Of a stretch of 64,000 nucleotides of DNA, positions 1-9,846 are shown one piece after another (within the stretch, counting starts at the first letter, position 1; every line of letters begins with the position of its first letter). This DNA is from Sclerotiophoma versabilis. Its lineage: Eukaryota; Ascomycota; Dothideomycetes; Pleosporales; Didymellaceae. The position numbers and the translations under genes were made by a program. The stretch is taken from NCBI GenBank assembly GCA_012274445.1, contig JAAROD010000049.1, positions 248,001 through 312,000 of the forward strand, in the 5' to 3' direction. A model generated the notes under the pieces. The model was not told the origin of the DNA. It was given only the letters and a program-made list of their open reading frames with translations, and ran no database searches.

Positions 1-762
1 AACCCCGACAGCTACTGGACAACAAACGAGGCGATGGATTGGAGGCTCTTTGGCTACGACTACCGGGAAACTCAATCGGCCAGCACTGCGTCTGCTCAAG
101 TGACGATAGCGCAATTCTACAGTGGCAGTGCTCGAGGTAGAGTTGTGGCTGGGCAGACTGGGGGCGATGGACTACACTCCATGCCAGGTACTGATACTAC
201 CTATACAGACTGGGTCATCAACACAGCAGCAGCGCCGCTTGACCTGCCTCCCACTTTCGTCGTGCAGTTTTCGTTTGTTGGCGACTTCTCGTCAGATGCA
301 TCAATGGAAGTAGGCATGTGGTCTGTCTTGATGCCAGGAGATCACAATGAGGCCAAACGTTCGGTGCGTAAAGCTGAGAAGCCAACGAAACGTGCAACTA
401 CGGCCGACATTGCATTGCACGGTACGGTTAGCCTGATATCTAGCCTGCTGGACCAAATCGATGCTGGCAAGCTCGAGAGTCTCGATGAGCAGGATGTGGT
501 GCCGTTTCTAAAGGAGAAATTGACGTGGAAGGTCTACTCGGTGAGTCTCAGGTCAAGCGTCGACGTCGATGTGATTGAAGCTGCTAATCATTCATAGGGT
601 GACGGCACGCAGCTTCCCGATTCGAGTCTGGATGCCATCAGGATTGACGTTGCGAGCGAGATTGCTCGCGTCCCGAGTGATCCCAACGCGCCAATTGAGT
701 ACAGCAACGACACTGTGGCACATTTTGAGATAACGGCGGGCAAGATGGGTGGTGCTAGCTGA
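1..762 (+). CDS. Tyrosinase, C-terminal part (5' end outside window)
   Basis: The frame is open from base 1, so the gene begins upstream. Exons are 1-540 and 598-762; the 57-nt intron starts GTGAGT and ends CATAG, in phase 0, and the stop is TGA at 760-762. The visible part has the FGYDYRETQ motif, close to the FGYxYPETQ motif found between the copper domain and the C-terminal domain of fungal tyrosinases. Then come a beta-rich segment with YTDWVIN and FVGDF, a basic stretch resembling the KR-type cleavage region, and a domain ending in VAHFEITAG. Tyrosinases oxidise monophenols and o-diphenols to quinones for melanin; the C-terminal domain shields the di-copper site until it is removed. The six copper-binding histidines would lie upstream, so activity cannot be judged here. 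The family call rests on motif order only. Confidence 0.72.
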
Positions 763-1345
763 ATTGTGCCTCTTAAACTCGGAGAATTTCCTTTGCATCT
801 CTCTCCTTCTCTGCCGGCCATGGTCTGTAACAATGTAACCGTCTTCTGCTTGATGAGGCGTGCCATATCGAAGCGCACGCGTTGGGTTCGCGTTCTCGGC
901 ACAGCTCGCATCGGAGATTGAACTAACCCCGCAGCGCTCCACAGAATCTGCAGCCCGATTGGCCAGCGGCTTTCAGCCACGCCTGTCTTGTTTGACCTGC
1001 AGACCATTTTGGCCCACTTTTCTGGCCTGCAGACCATCTTCGTCATCCTTTGCGACCTGCAGACCATTTCTATATTTCCAGAGTCAATTCCTAATTCCTG
1101 ATGGACGGAGTAATTTTCCATGTACAGTTATGATATCTGCAGTTCCAATTGTCATCCGCGGCCGATGCAGCCAATTAGCCTTACGTATTTGTACATCATC
1201 GGCAACATTTGAGCTGGCATCGTCGACATATATTCCAAGAAACAACCCATCACGAGTCTTGGGAACCACACAATCTTGTTCCATCCCATTAGCCCGCACT
1301 GCCTACTCCAGCCAACACGGTCTCAGCCCAGCCTCCACACGCAAC
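763..1345. other. Intergenic region with a 30-bp periodic repeat
   Basis: Between the tyrosinase stop and the methyltransferase start. It contains three copies of CCTGCAGACCAT spaced exactly 30 bp apart (996, 1026, 1056). Frames are open on both strands across this region but show no recognisable protein. Otherwise I see nothing in it beyond the presumed promoter and 5' UTR of the methyltransferase. Confidence 0.5.
996..1067. repeat. Three 12-bp repeats at 30-bp spacing
   Basis: CCTGCAGACCAT occurs at 996-1007, 1026-1037 and 1056-1067. The 18-bp spacers differ in sequence, so only the 12-mer is conserved. Read on the minus strand it would give an MVCR tetrapeptide every ten residues. Each copy holds a CTGCAG palindrome. 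It could be a binding-site array or the relic of a decapeptide-repeat protein. Confidence 0.7.
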
Positions 1346-2194
1346 ATGTCCACTCAGCCCGCGCAGAAAGACTGGTCAGCAACCCAGTACCTCAAGTTTG
1401 GCAATGAGCGCACCCGCCCTGTGTACGACCTCATTTCGCAAATAGCCCCTCACATCACGACTCCAAAGCCGCGTATCTACGACCTAGGCTGTGGCCCGGG
1501 AAACTCGACCAAAGCCCTTCTCGACGCTTTCCCCGGCGCAAACATCACCGGCATGGACTCCAGCCCGGACATGCTATCCAAGGCCTCCGCCGCGCTTCCA
1601 GACACCGAGTTCATGCAGGGCGACGTTGCAACCTTTGCCCCCAAACAAGGCGAAGGAGTGGATCTGCTCTTCAGCAACGCAGTCTTCCACTGGCTGCGCA
1701 GCCCAACACGCATTGAGACGCTCACCCGGCTGTTCCAAACCCTGAACCCAGGCGGCGTGCTCGCCATCCAGGTTCCAGACAACTACGACGAGCCCAGCCA
1801 CCGCCTGATGCGCGACGTAGCCACGCGCGCCCATTCACTCTGGGAGCCATTCTTCGCAGACGTGCAGATTGGCAACTTCCAAGACAAGAATAGGCCGGAT
1901 TTGGACGCCATCGAGCCGCCGCATAGCTTCTACAATGCGCTTGGGCCGCACGCAGCGAGCGTGGATATCTGGAGGACGACCTATTCGCATGTGTTGAAGG
2001 ATGCGGCGGCGATTGTCGAGTGGGTCAAGGGGACGGGATTGCAGCCGTATTTGCAGAGGATGGAGGACGAGGACGCGAAGAAGCGATTTCTGGCCGAGTA
2101 TGAGGGGAGTCTAAGAGAGGCTTATCCAGAATTGGTGGATGGGAAGGTGTTGCTTGCATATCCGAGGCTATTTGTCGTTGCCGTGCGGAAGTAG
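1346..2194 (+). CDS. Trans-aconitate 2-methyltransferase-like SAM-dependent methyltransferase
   Basis: Single exon, 282 residues. The open frame extends upstream to 860, but homology starts at the ATG at 1346, which has a good context (CAACATGTC). The fold is a class I Rossmann methyltransferase. Motif I is DLGCGPGNST (residues 47-56), the acidic residue binding the SAM ribose is about D71, motif II is QGDVATF (91-97), and LFSNAVFHWL (108-117) is characteristic of the Tam family. A hydrophobic strand, GGVLAIQVPDN, follows. Bacterial Tam enzymes methyl-esterify trans-aconitate, a spontaneous isomer that inhibits the citrate cycle; fungal homologues are cytosolic and the substrate may differ. 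No signal peptide is seen. Both neighbours are unrelated in function. Confidence 0.85.
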   Translation: MSTQPAQKDWSATQYLKFGNERTRPVYDLISQIAPHITTPKPRIYDLGCGPGNSTKALLDAFPGANITGMDSSPDMLSKASAALPDTEFMQGDVATFAPKQGEGVDLLFSNAVFHWLRSPTRIETLTRLFQTLNPGGVLAIQVPDNYDEPSHRLMRDVATRAHSLWEPFFADVQIGNFQDKNRPDLDAIEPPHSFYNALGPHAASVDIWRTTYSHVLKDAAAIVEWVKGTGLQPYLQRMEDEDAKKRFLAEYEGSLREAYPELVDGKVLLAYPRLFVVAVRK

Positions 2195-2494
2195 AACCTT
2201 GCGTCCTTCTGCATGACCGTGGTTCTCGAATATTTCATGACTTCTTTCCCGACGCCGTTCAACGGTACTTGTAGATCAAAAAAAAAGTTCCTTAATGGAC
2301 GGGAAGAGGAAGCTACCAAGATGAGTTGGAATAGATTGGCCTCTCTATACGTGTGGTTTCTAACTTTTATTATGTTGGCCATGAGCTGATGCTGGCCAGA
2401 CTTTCCATATCCTTCTACGCAACGCTAATTGACGCTTTTATATGCCGACAGTAAATTCCATTTTCCCTTCACAGTTGTCCTTCCAATCGCAAGC
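2195..2494. other. Convergent intergenic region
   Basis: A 300-bp spacer between the convergent methyltransferase (+) and EthD-domain (-) genes. It presumably holds the 3' UTRs of both. An A-run at about 2278-2286 and T-rich stretches are present. No other feature is seen. Confidence 0.5.
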
Positions 2495-2976
2495 TTAATC
2501 AAACTTTTGTACCTGCGCTTTCTCGCCAACGCTAACTTCCCTCCTCATGACAATTAACTTGGTATTGGAAGCATCGCAGAACTTTTCCTCCTCTTCCAAG
2601 ATCGGTACAGCAATGTCGCTATGCATGAATGCAATGAATTGCTGGTAGTGCAACTCATCCGCAAATGTCTACGTTTCATTGTCAGCCATGTCCAAGACCA
2701 GAATCGATATACACGCACCATCTCGCCGAAGCAGTCCCAATCAAGACCATCAGGGGTGCCTATGATCTGCCTAGGAACGCCTGTCGGGCATTCATCATCA
2801 TCGATGTGATACCGGCGTGTCCATGTGAGCGGATGCACTTTTCCGGCAGTCTTCTTCAATAGCGGGACGTAAATGTTCTCATTGTGTTCCCAGAATTGCT
2901 TGCGTGTCCAGCCTTCCTTGCGCGTTGCAACAGTGGCCAGGACGTAGGGGTATTTGGAGATGACGGTTTCCGGCAT
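2495..2976 (-). CDS. EthD-domain protein (dimeric alpha/beta barrel)
   Basis: Two exons on the minus strand, 2976-2719 and 2668-2495, give 143 residues. The 50-nt intron (2669-2718) starts GTGCGT, has a CTGAC branch site and ends TAG. The protein starts MPETVISKYPYVLATVATRK and continues with WTRKQFWEHNENIYVPLL, the typical EthD opening (hydrophobic strand, then helix with W..H). Exon 2 supplies FADELHYQQFIAFM and the closing strand KLIVMRREV. EthD proteins are small stress-responsive barrels named from a bacterial ether-degradation locus; fungal relatives include pigment-pathway dehydratases. Without the intron the last third would be in the wrong frame, which supports the splice. Substrate unknown. 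Confidence 0.82.
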
Positions 2977-4399
2977 GTTGTCTATACGTCGTAGCTTAGG
3001 AATCGGAGTTTGTTGTCGTTGTTGTCAAAGTTTATACGTCAGATGGACCTAAAATCATACGATGTGGGGCTCCCGTTGTCACCGGCCTTCGGTCCCTGTC
3101 CTCGAGAGATGTTGGAGTGTCGTTGAGGAAAACATGCAGGAAGAAAAGCAGCGATTTTTGATAGGCAGGGGTTAATTTGGGGTCTCCGCTGACGGACGGG
3201 CCCGCTTTTGAGCTCGGGACTTGTAGACAACTTCTGCTAGCGTATGTCTGCTGAATAAAGGAGTGGCTGAAAGCCGGTTGCAACATCGACATGACTCGGA
3301 GTTTGTGCGCATCGCTTCCGTTTGTTGTTGCTGGTCGAGGAAACAATATTTGCCGTCGTCCTGAACGGCAGACCGTAGCGCCTCACTCCGGGGGCGATCG
3401 GCCGGGTGCATAGCCAGAAGTATTTCGATACAAGCATCGCCAACACCAAACAGAGAAAGCGAGCTCGAAGCGAGGGTGTGTTGCATGAGTCGCATTCGCG
3501 ACTGTGACGTGCCATGCTCAATGCGAGTACTCCTTCGTGCGCACTTTCTGACTCGAGTGTGATCGTAGAATGTGGGAGCGGCAGAGTTGTCGAGTCGACA
3601 CCTGAACGATGGGATGCTCATCGTGAATACCGAAGGATCATGGAATCCGTGGCCCAGACCATGTTTGACGTCGACGATGATCGGGCTTCATGGTAGGAGT
3701 CTCGCGGATGGCAGGTCGTGGTTCGGAACAGGGCGGGGTGATGGGAGCAAGCGCAGCTGTGACCATCGCGGTGCATCGCAGAGCACGTACAATGCTCGCG
3801 GGGTTGAAAACGTTCCATCAGACGGGAGGCGGAGGGATGAAAAGACAGAGGAAGTCGGAATAAAGTCCAGGAGGAAGGAGCAGGCATGAGGCGTCGGCAA
3901 ACACCACACGAGGTAAGTACGATCTGCATAGGGCCGAACACGAAGCCTTCTCCCACTCCGCATGGGGGCATGCCCAAGATAACAACCGCACAAAGACCAG
4001 GCCACAGTACCAGGCGCGGAGATGGCGTGAAATCCGTCGACGCGTTCCTCATCTTCGGTTTGTGATGATGCAAATCTGCAGAAAGCCTACCACAGCGCGT
4101 TTTCTTGCTGTCCTTTAGTAGTTGTTCTCAGGGTACAGCAGAACGCAATGAATGTGAGCATCACCAATAGGGACGACGGTGGAACAAATCACTTATATGG
4201 TGCCAATTTATCTGGGGAGTGGTATCTCTCCAGCAACGTAGAGCTATGAAAAGCTCACGATGGCCGTCGAATGTGTATTTCAATCGATATCGCAATCCTC
4301 AGCCCAATCCCGACTTTACCCAAAGTAGCAGACCTCAGCACCATGGTATTTTGTTTAAAACCCATCCAGACGTACCGAGACAGATCCAGTTCCGCAGCT
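2977..4399. other. Intergenic region without recognised genes
   Basis: About 1.4 kb between the EthD gene and the small secreted protein gene. Several open frames of 60-150 codons lie on both strands and overlap one another. None has a convincing start context, splice structure or family resemblance. A minus-strand frame at 3172-3621 has a short stretch reminiscent of the end of a kinase domain but nothing else. Confidence 0.45.
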
Positions 4400-4905
4400 T
4401 TAGCTCAGCGCCAACTCTTGAGCGGGGCACTGGCCAGCCGAGCAGTCCTTGCAGCTGGGGTCATACTTGACAACCTGGCACTTGCACGGGTTGTTGCAGT
4501 CGTAGAACCAGCAGCCCCAGTGCTGGTTCTTGTCAGCCTCACTCTCACCAGGACAATTCAAACTCAATCACTGATACTGGGAATGGTAAGAAGAGGGAGA
4601 GGGCTTACCTTCATGCAGTCGTCCCAGTCGCGCTGGCACTTGTCGCAATCAGCAGCCGCGACAACAGCGTTGTCCTTGGTGGTGGTGTCCGCATTGGCCT
4701 CGTTCTCGCTGAGCTTGGCGATGTCCTTGGGTTTGACGGGGCAGATGTATTCGCCCTTCTCCGGGTCGAAGGTGCAGATAGGGGGGTAGTCGGTAGGCGC
4801 GACGGCAGCGACAGTAGTGCTCCCAATGGTGGTGGTGGAGAAGGAGGCCGGCGAGGCCGTGGCCATAGCGGCGAGGAGGGCGATGAAGGCGATGTGAGGT
4901 TTCAT
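4400..4905 (-). CDS. Small secreted cysteine-rich protein, candidate effector
   Basis: Two exons on the minus strand, 4905-4609 and 4522-4400, give 139 residues. The intron (4523-4608) starts GTAAGC in phase 0 and has a CTGAC branch site 10 nt before the CCAG acceptor; an AAG acceptor 6 nt earlier would add two residues in the same frame. Residues 1-18 form a signal peptide (MKPHIAFIALLAAMATAS). The mature chain is rich in Thr/Ala at first, then has 12 cysteines in all: five in exon 1 (CTF, YICP, DCDKC, DDC) and seven in exon 2 (GCW, YDCNNPCKC, SCKDC, QC). An even number suggests six disulfides. No known enzyme domain is seen. Size, secretion and cysteine content fit fungal effectors or cell-surface proteins; function is unknown. 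Confidence 0.78.
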
Positions 4906-5542
4906 TCTGTTGATGTTCTGCGTAACTATTGCGCAAGTCGAGAAGCTGAGTTGTTGTCAGGGAGAGATATTGTGAATATGCTAGGGTGTGGGGAGATTCT
5001 ATGTGGCAGGGGGGCGGGAGTGTGTCTTTCTTTCACTATGCATCTGGGGGTTTCAGGTAAACGGCGCGGTGAGCGTTGCAAACAATCCCTAGGTGAAGTG
5101 GTTCAGTTGATAAGTATCGAGCGGATCAAACAACAGTACTTCATGGCTGGGAGGTATTTGGGGATCAGCTGTACAAAAGTGCTGTTTTCTTTGCAATACA
5201 CTGCTGCATACGCGTCGACTTCCGTTGACAGCTGCGTGGACAACGTCTTTCGGGAACATCAATGTCAGACCGATAGGCAGGCGAATGCCACTGTGATCGA
5301 CTCCGTTCGTTTATGCAACTTGGGCGTTCTGTTGTGGATGAACCGGGTTCTTTTGTGCTGGCATTGGTCAGAAGTTCCAGTGTAGCAGTCTGAGCTCATG
5401 ATAAAGCGTCCCCGCAATCGCCTTGGGCCAAAATTATCTTTACGTTGGCTAAAAGATTGGAGAACCAGTCGATGTGGAATGTATATATTCAGGGTGACAA
5501 TGATGGGGCAGGCTGTGCGCCAACGAAATCTCGTAGGCGGGA
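4906..5542. other. Intergenic region
   Basis: About 640 bp between the start of the secreted-protein gene and the end of the receptor gene, both on the minus strand. It should hold the promoter of the first and the 3' UTR of the second. Open frames on the plus strand here have no recognisable features. Confidence 0.45.
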
Positions 5543-7119
5543 TTACGGCGAAAGGCTCCTACGATACTTAAGCCTCTTACTCCCGACATTACTCTCACTA
5601 TCCGTCTTCTCAGCTCTCGCAGCTCTAGCCGCATTCCTCTCCTTGGCGCCCATCCACCACTCCCTTGCGTCTCTCCTATGCTCTTTGTACAGATACACTG
5701 ACGCGTTCGCGAGGCCAATAAACTGCGTGCTACTCTGCAGAATAAGTAGGGCCCTGACTTCATGCCCCATCCCCTCGGCGATACGATTCGCGATACCCGG
5801 CAGCCACAGAATGAGGTATGTGACTGGGTACATGTTGAGTAAGAGCATCTTCCAGATCTCTCGGTCAACTTTTGTCTTTTTGTCCGAGCGGGCAGCGGCA
5901 GGGCGGGCAACAGTACGGCGGGTAGGGAGGGCGGCGGTGGGTGGCTCCTTTGGGATAGGTGGCAGGCCTTGTTCGAGGTCGACAAGGACGTAGGTTTCCT
6001 TGGGGGTCATATCGTCTTTTTGAGGTGTGGTCGTAAGGTCGTTGCTGTGGACTGGTTGTAAAGCAGTGTCGAATTGGATCTTGCCGGCGAAGCTGAAGCT
6101 GCTTACCGCGCGGCGGTGTTTCTTCTTTTTCTGGGTTGCAGCAGAGTTCTCTGAAATCCGGTCAACGCTGATGCGTGGTGTGGCACCGCAGCCGGCGAGT
6201 ACGGCATTGTCTCTTGTCTTGTTGTCGATCTTTTCGTAGTCAAGATTATCTGGGATGGTTGAGGTGAGGTTTGAGAGACTTTGTGGGCGAAGACGTCGGC
6301 TCATATATATGAAGACATATATGTAGGTACATAGTGAGATGGCGAAGATGGCAATGCGCCAGCCGTGGTTCAAGTAATAACGTTCTCGTCGGTATCGCTG
6401 CTCGATCCAGCACCAGTTGCCAGACACTGGACCGTAGTACTTCTTGGCCCATGCGATGATGCCTGCTTTGCCGTCAGTATTGGCACCTCAGCGACTTCAG
6501 TGGGCGTGTATACTGGTGCAGAGCGGAATGATCCAGATGGAAAGGCATATCACTGCCTTGGTGGCGGTTGAAGCGTAGATGACGAACGAGCGTAGCTGGA
6601 TGGTAAGCAGCGTGATGAGGGTGATGGCGAGTATAGAGAAGTCAACGGCCTAAGGTCGGGTCAGCATGTGGGGCGATTGGATGCAAAATGGTGTAGGAGG
6701 TAAGTAGCACCACCATAGTAGGTAACTTACCTGCACCGAGAACTGACCGAGCCAGCCATTAACTTCGCAGGCAGGACCTGGTAGCAGCGGTCTCCGTCTA
6801 GCGACTGTAGCAAAACCAGAAACAGAATTATTTAGAGTATTAAGGAATTCTTTGTACGTGTTAGTTCGATCAAAGTCAAAACACGTCAAGATGGCGTACC
6901 GGCAACAGTAAGATTCAGAATCAGAGCATAGCGGAAGTCACGCCTCTTCTTGCCACCAGCAAAAGTCCAAAGCAAGATTACGATGGTAGTCGCAATGAGG
7001 GAAAGAGAGCTACCAATCAAGGTAGGTATCGAGCTTGCCGGATCCCAGTGAGCGAGCGCCTGTGGTCTGGACGATGGTGTCGCAGTCGCAGTCGCAGCAG
7101 CACGCACAGCGTGGCTCAT
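5543..7119 (-). CDS. Git3/Gpr1-type G-protein-coupled receptor
   Basis: Four exons on the minus strand: 7119-6900, 6849-6731, 6649-6514 and 6462-5543; introns are 50, 81 and 51 nt. Total 464 residues. I start at the ATG at 7119 because the frame further upstream has only a GTG. Helix 1 is in exon 1 (LSLIATTIVILLW). Splicing exon 1 to 6849 makes NLTVAEFLNTLNNSVSG, a canonical helix 2, and uses an ACTAAC branch site. Exon 2 ends PACEVNGWLGQFSVQ and exon 3 begins AVDFSILAITLIT, the classic helix 3. Exon 4 has GNWCWI, helix 5, a third cytoplasmic loop of about 130 residues rich in Lys/Ser/Thr, helices 6 and 7 (MYPVTYLILWLPG) and a charged tail. Receptors of this family sense sugars or other nutrients and signal through G-alpha and cAMP. 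The ligand cannot be read from sequence. Confidence 0.85.
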
Positions 7120-8050
7120 GCTGAAGAGGTCATGGAATGAAAGAGAGGACGTGAAGATAAGATGCGAAGCGGAGCTGAGGAACGGGTATAAGAGAGGTGA
7201 ACCAGGGTCTGGATTGAACACATCAGCGGACCTAGCGGTCTGTCAAATTGCCTGGAGATGCGAGGGTCATGACAGGCTCCCTAGGGTGCGGAGTTGAATT
7301 ATGCACGAGTCGTGCGGACTGGGGAGTCGTCGGGGGTTACTTCGGAGCCCGGAGGATGGCTCCGATGCTGCGGTGTTGAGCTTCCCATTGGGCAGCGTTT
7401 CTGGCACCGATTATGCAACACTCATTGTTTGCGTCGACAGATGGCGACTTTGAGGGCGCGTAAAGTGTAAAATTGAATTGTTGCTCCCGCGGGGGCAGGG
7501 CAGTCTCATGAAACGGCATCGGCCCTACTCTCGTGACGCGAGCCATCTAATTTTCCATGTCAAGTTTAGCACGTTGCCTCACACATCGGAGACACGACAG
7601 CCGGAGGGCTTCCGAGCTGGAAGGTCCGACTCTAGAAAGATTCGCGTCAGGAAGGGCATCGTGCAACTCGGGTGATTGCACTGCGAGAGTAGCACTTGCA
7701 TACAGAGGCAGCGACGAGGGATGCAGCGGTCAGAGGGGAGAAAGTGGTGCAAGGATGTTGAGAAGAAAGTCACCATACGATTGATGCAGTGCTGACTGCG
7801 AGTGGGCCATGCTGCAAACCTCTGTCCTCAGTCTCGTGTTGCGATACGAGGCGCGCTTTGTACCATGCGAGGCTGCTGTTGCCCGCGTGCTTCTCTTCCT
7901 GCTTTGGCGTTTGTGTGTTCTTTGTGAGACTCGCTGCGACGAAGAAAGCCGATGGAGAATAGAGAATGGTGGGTGATGAGGTGTATGAGTGTGAGTGTGA
8001 CTGGGGCCGGCCAGTGGTTCGCACTAGGGAGTCGGGCCCTGTCCTGGAGC
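7120..8050. other. Intergenic region, presumed receptor promoter
   Basis: About 930 bp between the receptor start and the Rpb4 stop (both minus strand). Small overlapping frames on both strands show no family resemblance. No RNA gene or repeat is seen. Confidence 0.45.
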
Positions 8051-8685
8051 CTATCGCAGGCGGTCCTCTGCGGGAGCGTTAGCGTAGGGGCCAGGTGAGA
8101 GGGAGCCATGGCAGCGTACGCATCTTGGTGAGCTCGTCCAGGATGGCCTGGAGCGAGTCTGTGTCCATCTTGTCTGCGAGGGAGGGGATGAGGGTGGTTG
8201 CCTCGTCGGCCGAGTCCGGGGTGAGTGTTCCTGCGGCTGTCAGACTCGGAGCGCGGGCTCAGGGCGTTGGGGGGGGGGGGGGGGGGGATACCCAACAGGG
8301 CCTTCTCGACCGTGGTCAACTCGGGATGGGTGTCGAACATGGCGTTGATGGCGTGCAGACTCTCCTCCTCCTTGTAGCGGGCGAAGTTGTCAAAGTAGTC
8401 GAGGAAGTGGGTGATGGTGGGGTTGTCGTTGTGGATGCGGTCGCGCAGGGGGTTGCTCTCGGGGTCCTTGCTCTTGCGGCCCTTGTGCACGGCGGTGACG
8501 ACGGCGCGGGCCTCGGAGACGGACAGGGCGTGCACATCCTCAAAGTCGCCCAGCTTGATCTCGGTGCCCATCTCCTCCTCCTGCGCGACGGGCGGCTTGG
8601 GGCGCGAGACGAGGCGCGGCGGCTTGGGGTAGTCGACGGGCGGCGGGCGGGCGGCGTTGGGGTTTGTGCTCTCGCCGTAGTCCAT
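8051..8685 (-). CDS. rpb4: DNA-directed RNA polymerase II subunit Rpb4
   Basis: Three exons on the minus strand: 8685-8292, 8230-8120 and 8067-8051; introns are 61 and 52 nt. The product has 173 residues. After a Pro-rich N-terminus comes the family core: IKLGDFEDVHALSVSEARAV, a charged linker, FLDYFDNFARYKEEES and HPELTTVEKALLG. Exon 2 gives TLTPDSADEATTLIPSLADK and the C-terminal helix LQAILDELTKM. The last exon adds only QDRLR; it uses a CTAAC branch site and CGCAG acceptor. Rpb4 pairs with Rpb7 to form the stalk of Pol II and acts in transcription, termination and mRNA decay. Intron 1 contains an unbroken run of 19 C on the sense strand just after the donor. The ATG context is GCCCGCCATGG. 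Divergent from the lrg1-like gene. Confidence 0.88.
8269..8287. repeat. Poly-G tract (19 G) inside Rpb4 intron 1
   Basis: Nineteen consecutive G on the plus strand (poly-C in the sense direction), five bases after the intron 1 donor. A slippage-prone mononucleotide run; its exact length in the assembly is uncertain. Confidence 0.9.
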
Positions 8686-8883
8686 GGCGGGCGGGCGCGG
8701 CGGTGCGAGGGTCGGGCGGCTGCGGGGTGGTTGTGCGCGGAGGGCGTGGTGGGAACGCGGCCTGGGACGGCGGTGTTGGTCGTGGGCGCGATGCAGGTGC
8801 AGGCGCAGTGTTTGGCCGCTTGGCAGCAGACTGGGAGCTCCGCAGCGACGGCGAGGACGGCATGGGCGGCATTCCCCGACGCG

Positions 8884-8914
8884 CTGGGGCTGGGGCTGGG
8901 GCTGGGGCTGGGGC
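8884..8914. repeat. (GGGGCT)n hexanucleotide repeat
   Basis: About five tandem copies of a GGGGCT unit, followed after a short gap by about 3.7 copies of a 9-bp GACGGGCGC unit to 8953. The G-runs could form G-quadruplexes upstream of rpb4. Confidence 0.8.
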
Positions 8915-9621
8915 GGACGTGACGGGCGCGACGGGCGCGACGGGCGCGACGGGCAGCAGCAGGCAGTGCGTGCCAGCGCCGTCCATGCCAGTGCCGTCGC
9001 CGTCGCCGTCGCCGTCAGGTCACCGTCGCAGGCACCGTCGCGTCCCTGGGGGCAGGCCGGGGCGCAGTGTCTCAGGCCTGCGCGGCACCCAAGCTCTCTG
9101 GAGGCCGCCGCCGAAGCTCCCTAGGCGTTGCGTGGGCAGCCCGCCCTGCCTCGTTACACGGCCGCAGTGCATCGTAAACAAGGCCTTCGGGCGCCGGCGC
9201 AGACAAGCAGACGCGCCGCCGCCGTGCCCTCCGCCGTGGCCGCCGCGGTGCGCTGCAGTGCATCGCTGCCCCGGCACCGCTGCGACGCTGCGCTCGCACG
9301 CCTGACTAAGCCCGCGCCGTCGCAGGCGGGAGTGCGATCGGCGTTGGAGCGCAGAGCCACGGTCCACCGTCCACCGTCCACGGCCCACCGTACGGTCCAC
9401 GGTCGACGGCCACTTTGACAGCCTGTGCCTGGAGCCGCCAGCCTGAGCGTCGCCCTCCGTGACCACTCCACCACCACCACCCGCCTGCCGCACCGCGCCC
9501 TCGCCCCCCACCCACTGCGCTGTGCCCGCCGCCGTCCCGCCCAGCGTCTTCGATTGCGCAGCTTCGCCGGCTGCCGGACGCCGCGCCCTCCCCCGACGCT
9601 GCGCACCCTCGCCCTGCGCCG

Positions 9622-9661
9622 CCAGCCTCGCAGCCTCGCAGCCTCGCAGCCTCGCAGCCTC
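9622..9661. repeat. CAGCCTCG 8-bp tandem repeat
   Basis: Five tandem copies of an 8-bp CAGCCTCG unit in the GC-rich region upstream of the lrg1-like gene. A period of 8 is not a multiple of 3, which argues against coding function. Confidence 0.8.
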
Positions 9662-9846
9662 TCCTCCGCCCACCGCTCGTCCACCGCGCCCGCTGCACCT
9701 GCCGCACCCGCCCCGGCACGCCTCGCCGCCCCTCGTCACCACTGCCCGCCGCCGCCGCCGCCCACGCACCGCGTCCGGGGCACCGCCCAGCTGCACCCGC
9801 CCCGACTGCCTGCCGTGCCCGCCCCCTCTGCACCACGCCGCCAGCC

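Larger units (their letters stand above)
8686..9846. promoter_or_regulatory. GC-rich divergent promoter region with minisatellites
   Basis: A spacer of 1.16 kb between the divergent rpb4 and lrg1-like genes, extremely GC-rich with many CpG. Long open frames on all strands follow from the absence of AT-rich stops and are low-complexity (Arg/Ala/Pro/Gly). It holds (GGGGCT)n at about 8884-8914, a GACGGGCGC array at about 8921-8953, (GTCGCC)n at about 8993-9017, CCGTCCA repeats at about 9360-9385 and a CAGCCTCG array at about 9622-9661. It probably includes the lrg1 5' UTR. Confidence 0.55.

Noticed and set aside
588..1121. Minus-strand open frame of 177 codons with repeated MVCR tetrapeptides
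   Set aside because: It overlaps the last exon of the tyrosinase and its repeat comes from the 30-bp DNA repeat; no family resemblance or splice support.
860..1345. Upstream extension of the methyltransferase frame by 162 codons
   Set aside because: Composition and content do not look like protein, and methyltransferase homology starts at the ATG at 1346 with a good context.
3172..3621. Minus-strand open frame with a HPADRP stretch reminiscent of a protein-kinase C-lobe end
   Set aside because: Only about a dozen residues resemble a kinase; no catalytic motifs are present and alternative frames overlap.
6805..6899. Alternative acceptor for receptor intron 1 giving a shorter exon 2 starting at 6804
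   Set aside because: It would delete the conserved NTLNNSVSG part of helix 2; the acceptor at 6850 keeps it and has an ACTAAC branch site.
7120..7221. Upstream in-frame extension of the receptor
   Set aside because: It begins with GTG rather than ATG and reads as a CT-rich leader.
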